From Vigna angularis (Eukaryota > Streptophyta > Magnoliopsida > Fabales > Fabaceae), in contig NC_068977.1 of NCBI RefSeq assembly GCF_016808095.1, positions 23,585,364 through 23,649,363 on the forward strand: a stretch of 64,000 nt of DNA, written 5' to 3'. The notes under the pieces were generated by a model. The model did no database searches and had not been told where the DNA came from. It worked only from the letters and a program-made list of their open reading frames with translations. The translations under genes and the position numbers were made by a program. How positions within the stretch are numbered: the first letter of the stretch is position 1; the number at the start of each line of letters is the position of its first letter. Shown here piece after piece: positions 45,376 through 57,570 of this stretch.

Positions 45376-48300
45376 TGTAAGACCCTAGAACCTCATGAAC
45401 TTACCTAGTTGTAAAAAGTTTAAGTTATAATGTAAAAATAAAGTGTTGTCAGACTTGACATGGTTTACTATTTTAATTATAACTTTTTGTAGAAAATATC
45501 AATTTAGCTGATTCTTCTTTTATTGGATAGTAGACTCAAAGAGCTTCGATTTGAGTACTCATACGCGTATTTTCAACTTCGGTAAGGGGGTCAACCGGAC
45601 TGTCAAAGTTGCGGTAAATTTTGCTGCTGGGGATTTGCGTGAGCAGTAAATTTTTTTGGATTGTAGGCAATGTGAGCTGACTTGGTTGCGGTTCCTTTTG
45701 TGAGAATATTTTGGGGACCCTTTCAGACATTCCCTCCATGTTTTGGGGCTGGAAAGGAGTATGGGGCTTTGTTTTATTGAATTATCATTGCTAAATAACA
45801 ATTCCATGGGTCCTAGTGTGTCTAGGAATCATTTCCTTTAATTCCAAAGCTGAATGAGTGTTTTGGACAGCAGAGAAAGGCCCTTAGCTAGAGTATTTCG
45901 AAATTTCTAAGTGTGCTAAGTGTGGAGGTTGTCTTGGCCTGTGAAAGAAGAGAGGGATTCCAAGAAACTAGAGTTCTACCAAGGTTGTGGAAGAGATCAA
46001 GTTAAAGTGTTCAAGGCAAAAGGTAAGGGGGTTTAACTTGGGATATAACATAGTGTATGATGGGTAGAAGGTAACCATACAAATTGTTTCATGCTTTCTT
46101 CCTTGTGTGTTGAGATTAAATTTAACATGTTGAAGCATGTGTTTTTCTTCTTGGTTGTGAGTTTTATGAGTTTGAGTATAACATGAGTTTTGGATATAAA
46201 ACGCAGAATCTAAAACTGAACTGTTGCGATTGTTCCCAGATTTATTTGAGACCCTTCCCGATATCCAAATCAGTCTTGTGAGTAGTCAAATTAAAGATAA
46301 TTGAGTCTAGTTTACAGAAAATCAAGAATTAATTCAATTGGAGTTCGGTAGAGAGAGTAATGAGCAAAACCATAAGCAAAGGTCAAAACTGAGAAGACCA
46401 GAGAGTGGTGAACTTTTCCGCTTTTTAATAATTTTTACTGCAGCTAGCCCTGTAGTCCAAAAATTTAGATTTATATGTCCAAAGAAAGATATTTGTGTTT
46501 AGTTTCCAGGAAATCAAGAATCAACTCAATTGGAGTTCGGTAGAGAGAGTAATGAGCAAAACAGTAAGCAAAGGTCAAAACTGAGAAGACCAGAGAGTGG
46601 TGAACTTTTCCGCTTTTTAATAATTTTACTGCAGCTAGATCTGTAGTCCAAAAATTTAGATTTATATGTCCAAAGAAAGATATTTGAGTCTAGTTTCCCG
46701 GAAATCAAGAATCAACTCAATTGGAGTTCGGTAGAGAGAGTAATGAGCAAAAGAGTCATCAAAGGTCAAAGCTGAACATACCTGAGCGTGATTAATGTTT
46801 CCGAGATTTAATGATTTTACTGAAGCTAGCCCTGTAGTCCAAAAATTTAGATTTATATGTACAAAGAAAGATATTTGAGTCTAGTTTCCAGGAAATCAAG
46901 AATCAACTCAATTGGAGTTCGGTAGAGAGAGTAATGAGCAAAAGAGTCATCAAAGGTCAAAGCTGAACATACCTGAGCGTGATTAATGTTTCCGAGATTT
47001 AATGATTTTACTGCAGCTAGCCCTGTAGTCCAAAAATTTAGATTTATATTTACAAAGAAAGATATTTGAGTCTAGTTTCCAGGAAATCAAGAATCAACTC
47101 AATTGGAGTTCGGTAGAGAGAGTAATGAGCAAAAGAGTCATCAAAGGTCAAAGCTGAACATACCTGAGCGTGATTAATGTTTCCGCGTTTTAATGATGTT
47201 ACTGCAGCTAGCCCTGTAGTCCAAAAATTTAGATTTATATGTCCAAGGAAAGATATTTGAGTCTAGTTTCCAACAAAGCAAGAACCAACTTAATTGGAGT
47301 TTGGTAGAGAGATTTATGAGTAAAACAGTCAGCAAAGGTTAAAACTGAGAAGACCAGAGCGTGGTGAAAGTTTCCGCTTTTTAATAATTCTACTGCAGCT
47401 AGCCCTGTAGTTCAAAAATTTAGATTTATATGTCCAAAGAAAGATATTGAGTCTAGTTTCCAATAAAAAAGAAATGAACTCATTTGAAGTTATGTACAGA
47501 GAATTATGAGTAAAATAACAAGCAAAGGTCAGTGTGGACAACATTCAATTTTTACTCGTTGGGAATACTTATCTACACTCTTTGGCCAAGAGTGTGGGTA
47601 AGAGGGTATTGAGAATTCTCTTCCATTGTTGGAAGAGGAAAGAATGAATTATGAGAATGAGAGGACTGAAAGAGATTGAGGTTCGAGTGTGATGGTGAAA
47701 CTGTGAGAGCAAGCGTTCTGTCATTTCCTTAGAATTCTTGTCGAATCGATGGTGTTCGTATTGCGATACGATAGTGTGTTGAGTCTCTGCGGAGACTGAG
47801 ATTCGAGTGTCACCCTTTCCTCGTGCGCGGGGACTAGAGGGGGTTGAATGTCTCGCCCAATGACTTCGGCTCGTGTGAGTATAGTGCTCGGTGGGTGCGC
47901 CTAACCGAAGTTTTTACTCGTAATTCCTTGAGAGGTCGGGGAGATAGGTCTGAAGTTGCGATGGAGGACGGCTCGAATCGCCCTGTTTTGCGAAACAGGT
48001 TTGATACGACAAAATTCAAGGAAACAACAAAAGCTTGAGTAAATGATTGAGTTGTGAGTTTAATACTGTGATGTATTGTACTATTATGACCTTGATAGTC
48101 TGAGTGGTGATGATCTGAGTTACGAGTTGAATATTGTGTTGTATTGTAAGGTTGTGACTAGGATAATCTAAGTTATGATATTTTGATATTTTGGAATTAT
48201 ATGCTATGTTAGGTTCCTCGTTACTCACCCTGAAATGTTGTGGTTGTGGTTTCCACCTACGATGATCGTACTTGTACGGGAGTAGATGGCGTTGCAGATG

Positions 48301-48561
48301 AGGCAGAGATGAAGTAGCACGACGAGAGTTATGGGAATGACTATGGGGGACTTATCATGTTTTAAGTAATTTTATGTTTTTGAATATTGAATTTGATATT
48401 TGTAAGGTTTTAACTTTATGTTGTAAGATGCTTAAGCTTTATGTTGTAAGACGCTTAAACTTTTGATGGTTTATTTCCGCGATGTTAATTGAAAAAAAAA
48501 AATTGGCGTAAAAGTTTTGATGTCGTTATTTTCTAGTGGCACCCTGATAAGGGGTGTTACA
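45376..48561 (+). mobile_element. Solo LTR, 3.19 kb, inside the hAT transposase
   Basis: Starts TGTAAGACCCTAG, ends AAGGGGTGTTACA, with perfect 5-bp duplications CTTGC (45371-45375 and 48562-48566). It has no pol. It is the same family as 27955-30213, sharing the ends and the 3' third (47790-48300), but its 5' half carries a 191-bp tandem array rather than CGTTCG words. Small open frames inside are not genes. Confidence 0.92.
46255..47530. repeat. 191-bp tandem array in solo LTR
   Basis: Seven units begin near 46303, 46495, 46686, 46877, 47068, 47259 and 47449, so the spacing is 190-192 bp. Marker words are GAGTCTAGTTTCC, TTGGAGTTCGGTAGAGAGAG and CTGCAGCTAGCCCTGTAGTC. The central units are the most alike, and the first and last are the most divergent. 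Confidence 0.92.
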
Positions 48562-48566
48562 CTTGC

Positions 48567-50120
48567 AACCACGATTTGAAGTCCCATCCCGCACTACATT
48601 GAGGCGTGAAATGTGGGAACTCTATGAAGAGGAAAAAGCAAAGTTGAAAATGTTTCTATCAAAGCAGTGTGAGAGGGTTTGTTTAACTACAGACACATGG
48701 ACTTCAATCCAAAACCTAAATTACATGAGTTTAACAGCTCACTTTATTGATAATGATTGGAAACTTCAAAAGAAAATTTTGAATTTTTCTCAAACAACGG
48801 GACATTCAGGGGAGCTCATTGCTAAACATGTTGAGGCTTGTTTGAATAATTGGGAGTTGAAGCGAGTTCTTAGCATCACTGTGGATAATGCTACAACAAA
48901 TGATGTTGGGGTCCAATACCTCAAAAGAAGGATGTTATCATGGAATTGTCTCGTCTTAAAGGGAGAATATGTTCATATGCGTTGTTGTGCTCATATATTA
49001 AGTTTAATTGTGAAGGAGGGTTTAAAAGAAATCAAAGATTCAATTTCAAAAATCCGAAGCGCAGTTAAATATGTGAAATCTTCTCCCGCTAGATTTGCTA
49101 GATTCAAGGCATGTGTTGAACAAGAGGGAATTTCTTACAAAGGTATTGTTTGTCTTGATGTTGAAACAAGGTGGAATTCAACTTACTTAATGTTAGAGGC
49201 AAGCTTGAAGTACAAAGATGCCTTTGTCTTGCTAGATATGCAAGATAAGAAATTTAGTGTTGAAATGGCCAAAAGTAATGGTGGTGTGCCATTAGAAGAG
49301 GATTGGGAATATGCGAGGTCTATTCTACCCTTTTTAAAGATGTTTTATGACTCTACCCTACGCATTTCTGGTTCTTCTTATGTCACCAATCATATGTATA
49401 TGAAGGAGGTGTTTGGAATTGGTAAAAGGATTCAACAATATTCTGAGAGTAGTGATTTGAGCATAAAATTGATGGCAATGAGGATGAAGGGCAAGTATGA
49501 AAAATATTGGGGAAATCCTAATGGAATTAATATCTTATTATTGATTGCTGTTGTGCTTGACCCTAGGAGTAAGTTGGATTTTGTTAATTACTTCATTGAC
49601 TACCTCTTTGAATCTAGTATGGCCAATGAATTGAAATCAAAATTATTGTCATCTTTAAAAACACTTTATGAACAATATCAAGGTATTGAGGAGGGTTCTC
49701 AAAGTAGCCAACAAGAATCTCAATTAGATGATGATGATGATGATCCTCATGGCATGAGTTTCTACCTAAGAGCTACAGGACGTAGATTTGATTATATATT
49801 AGAGCTTGATAAATATTTGAGAGAGGATCCTGAACCTTATATGAAGTCAGTTGAGCTTGATATTTTACATTGGTGGAAAGTCAACTCGACTAGATTTCCT
49901 ATCCTTGCGAACATGGCTCGAGAGGTGTTAGCCATTCCTATCTCTACCGTAGCATCAGAGTGTGCATTCAGTACAGGAGGAAGAGTGGTTAGTCCTTATC
50001 GTAGTTGCCTAACGCCAAAAATAGTGGAAGTGCTTGTTTGTACACAAGATTGGTTAAAAGGAACACCTTTCTCTATACTTTTTGACGAGGATCCTAAAGA
50101 ACTTGATAAATTTGAGCAAG
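48567..50120 (+). pseudogene. hAT transposase, part 2 (catalytic and dimerisation domains)
   Basis: Continues part 1 in frame after removal of the solo LTR. Catalytic landmarks are TTDTWTS (first Asp), TVDNATTND (second Asp), RCCAHILSL, and ETRWNSTY with the glutamate region after it. The RNase H-fold-associated segment KYEKYWGNPN is followed by LDPRSKLDF, and the C-terminal dimerisation block contains VASECAFSTGGRVVSPYR. The frame is uninterrupted, so before the LTR insertion the transposase was probably functional. It ends at a GCAAG/GTGAG splice donor; a final exon is at 50207. Total length with all parts is about 680 residues. Confidence 0.9.
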
Positions 50121-50206
50121 GTGAGATTATATGACAAATTTATATATTTTTTAATTTATATTTTACATGTGAAAAAATGATTAAATATTTTATTTTATTT
50201 TTGTAG

Positions 50207-50265
50207 AGATAACATCTCAAGATGAAGTAGGACCTTCAAGTGCTGCTATTAATTTGGATGATTGA
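50207..50265 (+). pseudogene. hAT transposase, last small exon
   Basis: After an 86-bp AT-rich intron (50121-50206, GTGAG...TTTTTGTAG) the frame resumes with ITSQDEVGPSSAAINLDD and a TGA stop. The short acidic/serine tail is typical of plant hAT transposases. Without splicing the frame would end seven codons into the intron. Confidence 0.75.
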
Positions 50266-51291
50266 AAACCAAGAAAGAAGCATTGGTGTAATGATGGAGG
50301 ACCATCCAAGCTCAAAATAGGACCTTTAACAAGAGCCATGTCTAAGAGGATCCAAGAGGAAGAGGGAGCACTCACTACTTTGCTCTTATGGAGTATTAAT
50401 TACTAAAATCTTCCTCCTCTTTAAATAACTTTACATTATTTTGTAGGTCATTAAATAAAGCTTGGCAAAACACTTGGAGGAGTAACCAAGCAAGGAAAAG
50501 CAAAGGAGCTAAAATTGAAGATATTGCTGTTACCGCTCAGATGCATGAATTCTGTACAGCCCAGCGGCACCACAGACAGCAACTTCATCTTCCTTTGCAG
50601 TTCTGCTTAGCTGGCAAACTTAGCTTGCTTCCCAAGCTTCCTTTCATTGCATCACGTGCCTTTAGAATAGCTTGCATAACACGTCTTAGAAGTTCTCCTT
50701 CATCTATAAATAGGGGGCTTCATCCTTTGTAAATTCAACTTTGAATTGATAATGACATGCTGTTGAGATTTCTCCAGACATTCTTTCAGAGTTCAAACAC
50801 TTTGTGCCTATTCTGCACATTCTCCTCTAGCTTCCTTCCCTCTTGGAAGGCTTTCGGAGCTTGAGATTCCTTGATCCACTCATACACCTTCATTGAAACA
50901 TTCATCAAACACTTACCGTGCCTCATCGTCATCCAACTAACCGCTGCCTTCTCTGGTTTTAGAAGTGCTCGTGATTGAATTGCAAGGATGCTTCCATCAT
51001 GTAAGTCCTTGACCTTAATGTAAGGCTATTGAAGATGTTATTCTTGAGCTTGAACTTAATGACTGCCAAATCCTCCTTTCATTGCCACACTAATATGACT
51101 GATTCAATTTTACAGATGAGAAAAGATACTTGCACAAGTTATGTGAGAGATATTCTTAATCTGGAACACAATATTTTTCATGTAAAAAACTTATGTGAAG
51201 TTGAACAGGATGAATCATCCAACTGATTTATGATGGCTTTACTATATTTGTTGATTGAGGCAACAAAACTCACCAGTGTTTCTAGTATTTT
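50266..51291 (+). repeat. LTR-retrotransposon-derived DNA
   Basis: Near 50300-50400 the plus strand reads GPLTRAMSKRIQEEEGALTT, a motif common just before the 3' LTR of plant gypsy elements. A TATAAATA box at 50705-50712 with a following leader fits an LTR promoter. Ends and target duplications were not resolved. From about 51000 to 51230 the origin is unclear. Confidence 0.4.
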
Positions 51292-52406
51292 TTTCACTAC
51301 AAGAAATTGGCGTATTACCGAAGGGCTTTTACGGACGGCCTCTTGGCCTTCGGTAAAAGTGCGTTACCGACGGTCAGATAGATGATTACCGAAGGGTGTG
51401 GCCTTCGGAGGCTTGACCCATTAAATGAAGTGATTGAAGGTATACGTTTAGGTCGTCCCTAATTTTTTGAAACAGGAACCCCTACCCTACCTCTCTGTCG
51501 TCCCCTTGAGCTTCCCATTCTCTCCTTCTCCCTTCTATTTCGCTTACTCTTGTTCGATCGTGCTTCCATTTTGTCCCTCTCCCTCTCCTTGTTCGTTCTG
51601 TCCGGTGGCATTGGGTTCTTTGTGCCGTTGTCGGTGTTGCGACAGGGACAGTGGTTCATGGCTATGCGGGTGAGGCTTGTGTGACGACAAGGGTGTTGAT
51701 TCGTGGTCATTAGTTGAGGAGGTCATTGCGTTGAGATTGTGAGTATAAGGGGGAGACTAAAGAGGTTAGTACCTTCCATGTTTTTTGTTGAATTCCTATA
51801 TATGTCATTCTGTTTATTAGAACTTGTTCTGGTATGGTTGGCCTATTAGTTTTGATTCCTCTTCATCTTGTTTTGAGCTTGGATTAAGTTTTGGGGGCTG
51901 TTTTGGTATTGCTGTAAGCATAGCGAAAATTTGTAAATCAAGAGTATAAGGAAAATATGTCCTGAGTAGGTTACGACTTTTTTAGTTTTCTTTCCAGTTG
52001 CTATAAGGTCTATATGATATGTTCCAATGCTATAAGGTCTATGCCAGTTGTTTAGTTGCTATAGAATCCCTAACATTTTTGTTCAGTTGCTGTAAGAGAA
52101 AGTTTCAATAGTTCCGTTATTATTATGCTTTAATCTAGTGCCTAGTTATTATGGTGTTGTTGTCAAGTGCTTAAAGTATGTTGCAGTTGCTATATGGTTC
52201 CTAATCCAATGCTTGATGGTCAAAGTGTTTAGACCAATGTTCTAATTTTTGTAAGGACCAATTTTAGTTGCTTAATTGCTAAGAACCAATGTCTTTTTGC
52301 TAATTGAGTTATTTCCAATGTGCCTTAACTATTATAGGACCTAAGTCAGCAAATTCAATTATTGTAAGACCTTTGTACAATAGTTCAGTTCCTCTAAGAC
52401 CTCTAG

Positions 52407-52619
52407 CTAAAGGTAAATGAGCTCTGGCAACTCAATAAGAATTAATGTAGTTAAACAAGGGAACTTAAATTCCTGTGTTGCTAATGCTGCATTGTCTTCC
52501 TTTCCAATAATTTTTAACAACCCCCAACTAGATCCAATTATAAGTTTGTGAAGGTTCAAAATATTTGGTAGCAGGGTTGCAGGAAACAAAGTTTGCACAC
52601 CCTTTCTTGTGTTCCACAC
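52407..52619 (-). pseudogene. Captured NLR leucine-rich-repeat fragment
   Basis: The minus-strand frame reads LFPATLLPNILNLHKLIIG, then IIGKEDNAALATQEF and KFPCLTTLILIELPELIYL. This pattern, with an LxxLxxLxI repeat, an acidic insert and F(K/R)FPCLTxLxLxxLPEL, is typical of the C-terminal LRRs of legume CC-NBS-LRR resistance proteins. About 65 residues remain, with no NB-ARC domain, inside a CACTA element. The start codon is accidental. Assigned by pattern only. Confidence 0.6.
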
Positions 52620-53979
52620 ACTAACTGATAAGCATAAGAAATTGTGATAGAAAGTGACATGAATAGCTCATAAGTTTAGGTAAACTCATAATTTACCAAG
52701 TTTCTTTTTCCAAAAAGTATGTGTTTATTTTTCTTTCACAAAAGCTAAATTGTGATGAGTGTGACATCAGAGTTTGAATAAAAATTGAGGCCTAGCAACA
52801 ATTACTGTTAGTGGTTTAAAAGCAATGGGAGAAATAAAACAGGGTCCCATAGAATTAGGAACAAGTACGTGGCATGTGAAGTGTAGAACCTATTAGAACA
52901 AGTTGGATACTATACTGTCATATTCATTCAACTTTAATGAAATGCAAGTTGGGGGTGGAAGGATACTACTGTCATATTCATTCAACTATTTTTTATTTCT
53001 CAGAATCAATTGATTTTGATAAGTTTAACTGTCCTGTTCTGAATTTTTTTTTGCCCGAGAGTGACAGATTTCCTAAATATACTTTGATGGTGGCATCTTT
53101 CTCTTTTCAATGGTCTCTATCCTCATCATTATTGGTATGCATGATTCTTGCATTTGTTGCACTTCAGACTTTAGTTTCACTTTCATGTATGAAAGAGAAT
53201 ATGCAAATGGGTTAAGAGTTTTTTGTGTTCAGAAAATTACTTAGTCATACAAACGTGGAACCTTAAATAGTTTCTGACCCTCTGTTTTGAATTCAAACCC
53301 AAGTTAAAATAACTATTAATGTAGTTATCCAACTCCACTTCTATGTATGTATAATTCATGAATAATTTAACACCCAAACAGGTTTGAATTGGCCAAAATT
53401 AGTTTGATGCATACATATAAAGTGTAAAAAAACAGAGGTAAAATCCATTTAAACAAATTTTGAATGACTAAAGAAAGCTATAAATCAACTTAAAAATTAA
53501 AATCTTCAAGAATTCAATACTCAAAACCTACCAAAGTACTATAAAACTAGGCTAAACAAGGTTAAAGTACACTCAAACTAAGAGCACTTCAAAAGTCACT
53601 AATTCTAAGAGATTCTAAAACTCACTAAAGAAAGCCTAAAAGTACACTCAAACTAGTATAGAAATGAGGACTACACTAATTGCAGTGCACTGCAGCTTTG
53701 TAAACAAGTTTTAAATGATAAAAGCAAGTTAAGAAATAACCTAAAATCTACCTCTCTACAAAAACTCAAAAATTGACTATTGAGAACCTAAAACTATGCT
53801 AGAAATCTCAAATCATGAAAAATTCTCTAAACTAACAGATGAAGTTGTAATGTAACTATCTAAACATGTTTTAAATGGTACAAGACTATTGAAAACTATG
53901 GTAACTAATGAAAATAGGAAAGAAATCAAAATCTGCTTATGAAAATCGGAAAGATGCACTAGAAAGGTCAAAAGTTGCA

Positions 53980-55110
53980 AATTGCACTAAAGTAACCTAA
54001 GAATGTGCAATGTTCTTATCCTTACAAGAGTAAAGTAGTCAAATGAAGCTAAGAAAGATGTCAAATTGTATCAAGTAGCTAAATATCAAAATTTGGCTAC
54101 TTAAAACCTAAAAAGTGTACTAAATAGGTGAAAAAATGGGAATTCACCTAAAGTAACCTAAGAATGTACAATCTTCATATCCTAACAACTTTAAAGTACT
54201 TAAATGAAACTAAGAAACATGTCAATTTCAAAGTAGTACACAAATCTCAAAATTAAAGTACTTAAAACCTAAAAAGTGTTGTAAATAGGTGACAATTTCG
54301 AAATTGACCTAAACTAACCTAACAATGTGTAATGTTCTTAGTCTAACAAGTTTAAAGAACTTAAATGAAGCTAAGAAAGATGTCAAATTGTATGAACTAG
54401 CTAAATATCAAAATTTGGGTACTTAAAACCTAAAAAAGTGTACTAAAAAGGTGAGAAATTAGGAATTCACCTATGGTAACCTAAGAATGTGTATTCTACA
54501 CATCCTAACAAGTATAAAGTTGTGAAATGAAGCTAGGAAAATACTCAAAAGCAATAAACTACCTAAAACTCAAAGTTTGAGTAGTTAGAACCCAAAAAAG
54601 TGTACTAAAAGGGTGAGAAAATGGCAATTCACCTAAAGTAGACTAAGAATAACTAATGTTAATATTCTAACAAGTCTAAAGTAATGAAATGACACTAGGA
54701 AACTACTCAAAAGCAAACAAGTACCTAAAACTGAAATTTTGAGTAGTTAGAACCTAAAAAAGTCTACTAAAAAGGTGAGAAATTTGCAATTCACCTAAAG
54801 TAGACTAATTTTAACTAATGTTAATATCCTAATAAGTCTAAATTAGTCAAGTGAAGATAGGAAACTAGTCAAAAGCAAACAAGTACCTAAAACTCAAAGT
54901 TTGAGTAGTTTCAACCTAAAAAGTTCACTTAAAAGGTGACAAATTGCCAATTCACCAAAAGTAGAGTAATTTTAAGTAATGTTAACATCCTAACAAGTCT
55001 AAAGTAGTGAAATGATGGTAGGAAAGTGGTCATAAGCAAAAAATTCCCTAAAACTCAAAATGACACTACTTAAAACCTTAAAAAATGTAGTAAAAAGTAC
55101 CTAATTGAGT
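53980..55110. repeat. 161-162 bp satellite-like tandem array in CACTA
   Basis: Successive units can be phased on the ACCTAAGAATG-type word at 53996, 54157, 54318, 54480, 54642, 54804 and 54965, so spacing is constant at 161-162 bp. Other phase markers are CCTAAAAAGTGTACTAAA and the palindrome AACTCAAAGTTTGAGT. More divergent units extend to both sides (53480-53980 and 55480-55740). No coding capacity. Confidence 0.88.
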
Positions 55111-57337
55111 CATTACAGGTCAATTTTCGTTCTGCTGTGATTTTGTGATATTTGGAAGTTTAAACAAGTCCAAATTGATGTATTAAAGCTATTAGAACCA
55201 TTGATATGAAGTTAGAATGACCTATATGCAATTTAGTATGTTAAACCATCATATTTGAGCCATTTTTGGAACTTGCAAAGTGAATCTGAGTTGCATTTCT
55301 GTTTTATGCATAATTAGAGTTCAAATAAGTGTATTTTGATGACTTAAAACTATTAAAATGATTAGCAAAGTGTTAGAATGGCTTAGGCACAAAATCACTT
55401 TCAAAACCACCAATTTTGAGTCAATTTTGGGAAGTAGAAAGGTGATTTTGAGTAGCAGTTTGGTTTTGAGTTAAATTTGAGTTCTAACAAGTTTCAATTC
55501 ACCAAACAAAGTTGTTGAATTGGTGAAAAGCAAAGAATAACCTAAAACTCAAAGTTTGAGTATTTAGATTATAAAAAGTGTACTTATAAGGTGAGAAATT
55601 GTCAATTCACCTAATATAGTCAACATCCTAACAAGTATAAAGTAGTGAAATGAACCTAAGAAACTAGTCAAAAGCAAAGGATTAGGTAAAACTCAAAGTT
55701 TGAGTTGTTAGAACCTAAAAAAGTGGTTCCAAGTTGGTGAAATGCTGTTGAAAATCAAGCCAAATTGCTACTTTTAGAGCTACTTCTTTGTCCAATTCAG
55801 CAACCCTTCCATTACCTAGTATGCTACCCCCTTGGAGCAAGAATTCTGGACCTTGGACGCCTCACCAAAACGTCACAACACCCCACCACACACTAAACCA
55901 GTCACAACAAAAATCTGCACTGCACTAGATTTTAATTTCAAGTAACAGACTTTGTAGCACAATTTGAAGGCCAAAAAAGTGGATTTCAAATGATTTTAAG
56001 CCTTGAATCAATAGAGGGACACAAAAGGAACCTAGGAGAGGCACTAGATCAGATTAAGCACGCAAGAAAAGTAAAAAACGAAGAGCCAAAAGTAGTGCAG
56101 TAAGGTGTTTGATAAAAATGCAACTGTTTGATGAAAGTCTCCAAAGAAGTGCAGATTTTGTGATTTTCGGTTTTTGGGGTTCAAAACTGGATTGCTTGGT
56201 TTTCAAATGATTTTTATGATTGGATTATACTTTTTTGATCATATAATTCCATTTTCAAACATGTAACCAGCTCTTTCCAACCCATAATTGAAATTTAAAG
56301 AATGTACAAAATTAAACACACTAAAAATGAAAATTGCACCAGAAAAATGGTTTTAAAAGTGTGCTTTCAAATCCAAAAATGAGTGGCAGTGTTTCTAAAG
56401 CTCAAGTGATGATTCAAGCAACTTTATATCATCAATTTAAAGGTGTTTAAACATTGAAACAACAAGGAATCACACTACACTCAAAAATCACTAATTCACT
56501 TCTAAATTTAAGCAAAATTAATGGTTTAGGAAGTGATTTTGCATGTAGGCTCAAATTTGACGAAATGAACAGTGCACACAGGTTTGAAATGGTAAAATAA
56601 ACTTGTTCAAACATTCACAATGGACAGAAACAACCAGATGCTTCAAATCACACTTGCTATAGCCAATTATGCAGCATTTTAAACCCAAAATTAACACTAG
56701 AATTGAAAACACACACTGGACTCAAATTGTACAGCATAAACAAAGCTAAAGGAAGTCCTAATTCACCAGATCTAGGTACAAAATCTTAGCTAGGAGATTT
56801 TAAATGGCCTAATACACAACAAAATTCTGATGCAGTTTTGGTGACATTTTCATACATATTTGTCTATAGTAACTATGATTTGTTGAATCTTGCTGTGTTT
56901 GTGCATATACAATGTTTGAGCAAGTTTATTTTGCCATTTTAAAGTTGTGTGCACTGTTGAAATGATCATTTTTATTCCTATATGTAGAATCATGTCTTAA
57001 ACGATCAAAATTGGCTTTAAAATGGAAGTGAACCAGTGAATTCACATTACAATCTGTTTTCAAACTGTTTGAGTGTTTAAATATCTTTAAAATGATGATA
57101 AAATTCTGCATTGCTGCATTGCTGTATTGCTGTAAAATTCTGCATTGCTGTAAATTCTGCATAAAATCTTTGCTGTTTTGGTGTAAAATTCTACAAAAAT
57201 AGCTTACTATTTTGCTGTATAACCTGCATAAAAATCTGGTTGTTTTGATGGTATATTCTGCATAAAAATCCTTGGCTATTTAACCATATGGGAAGAGCAT
57301 CACATTCTGCAGCAGCCAGCGCCCTGTTTTTTTTTTC

Positions 57338-57570
57338 GCCCTTCGGAAATTACCGAAGGCTTTTGGCCCTCGGTAATTACCGAAGGCTTTTGACCCTCGG
57401 TAATTACCGAAGGCTTTTGGCCCTCGGTAATTACCGAAGGGCGAAAGCCCTCGGTAAATGTTAGCGACAAGGGATTTACCGAGGGCTCTTTGGCCGTCGA
57501 TAAGCCTTCGGTAATTACCTTTTACCGACGGTTTTGGGCTGTTTCCGAGGGCTTCTGGCCTTCGGTAATG
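57338..57570. repeat. CACTA right subterminal 27-bp hairpins
   Basis: Tandem TTACCGAAGGCTTTTGGCCC TCGGTAA-type units, 27 nt each and each self-complementary, repeat four times and then degenerate toward the terminal TTGTAGTG. They are the same unit class as the arrays in the two smaller CACTA elements. Confidence 0.88.

Larger units (their letters stand above)
40997..50265 (+). mobile_element. hAT transposon (left end, 5' region, split transposase)
   Basis: The left end TAGGGCTGGGCAAAG is preceded by TTGACACC, a likely 8-bp target site inside the TRIM LTR. AT-rich subterminal DNA (41000-41180) repeats AACTGCAGTT-type words. A plus-strand transposase follows from 44946. A copia fragment (42880-43850) and a solo LTR (45376-48561) are inserted. 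The right end and second target copy were not found; DNA beyond 50265 looks retrotransposon-derived, so the element is probably truncated on the right. Confidence 0.7.

Noticed and set aside
46255..47530. Regular repeats considered as a CRISPR-like array
   Set aside because: Whole 191-bp units repeat, with no short repeat/unique spacer pattern, and the DNA is plant nuclear.
51467..51726. Open frames near the CACTA left end on both strands
   Set aside because: C/T-rich low-complexity sequence gives overlapping frames on both strands without a recognisable domain.
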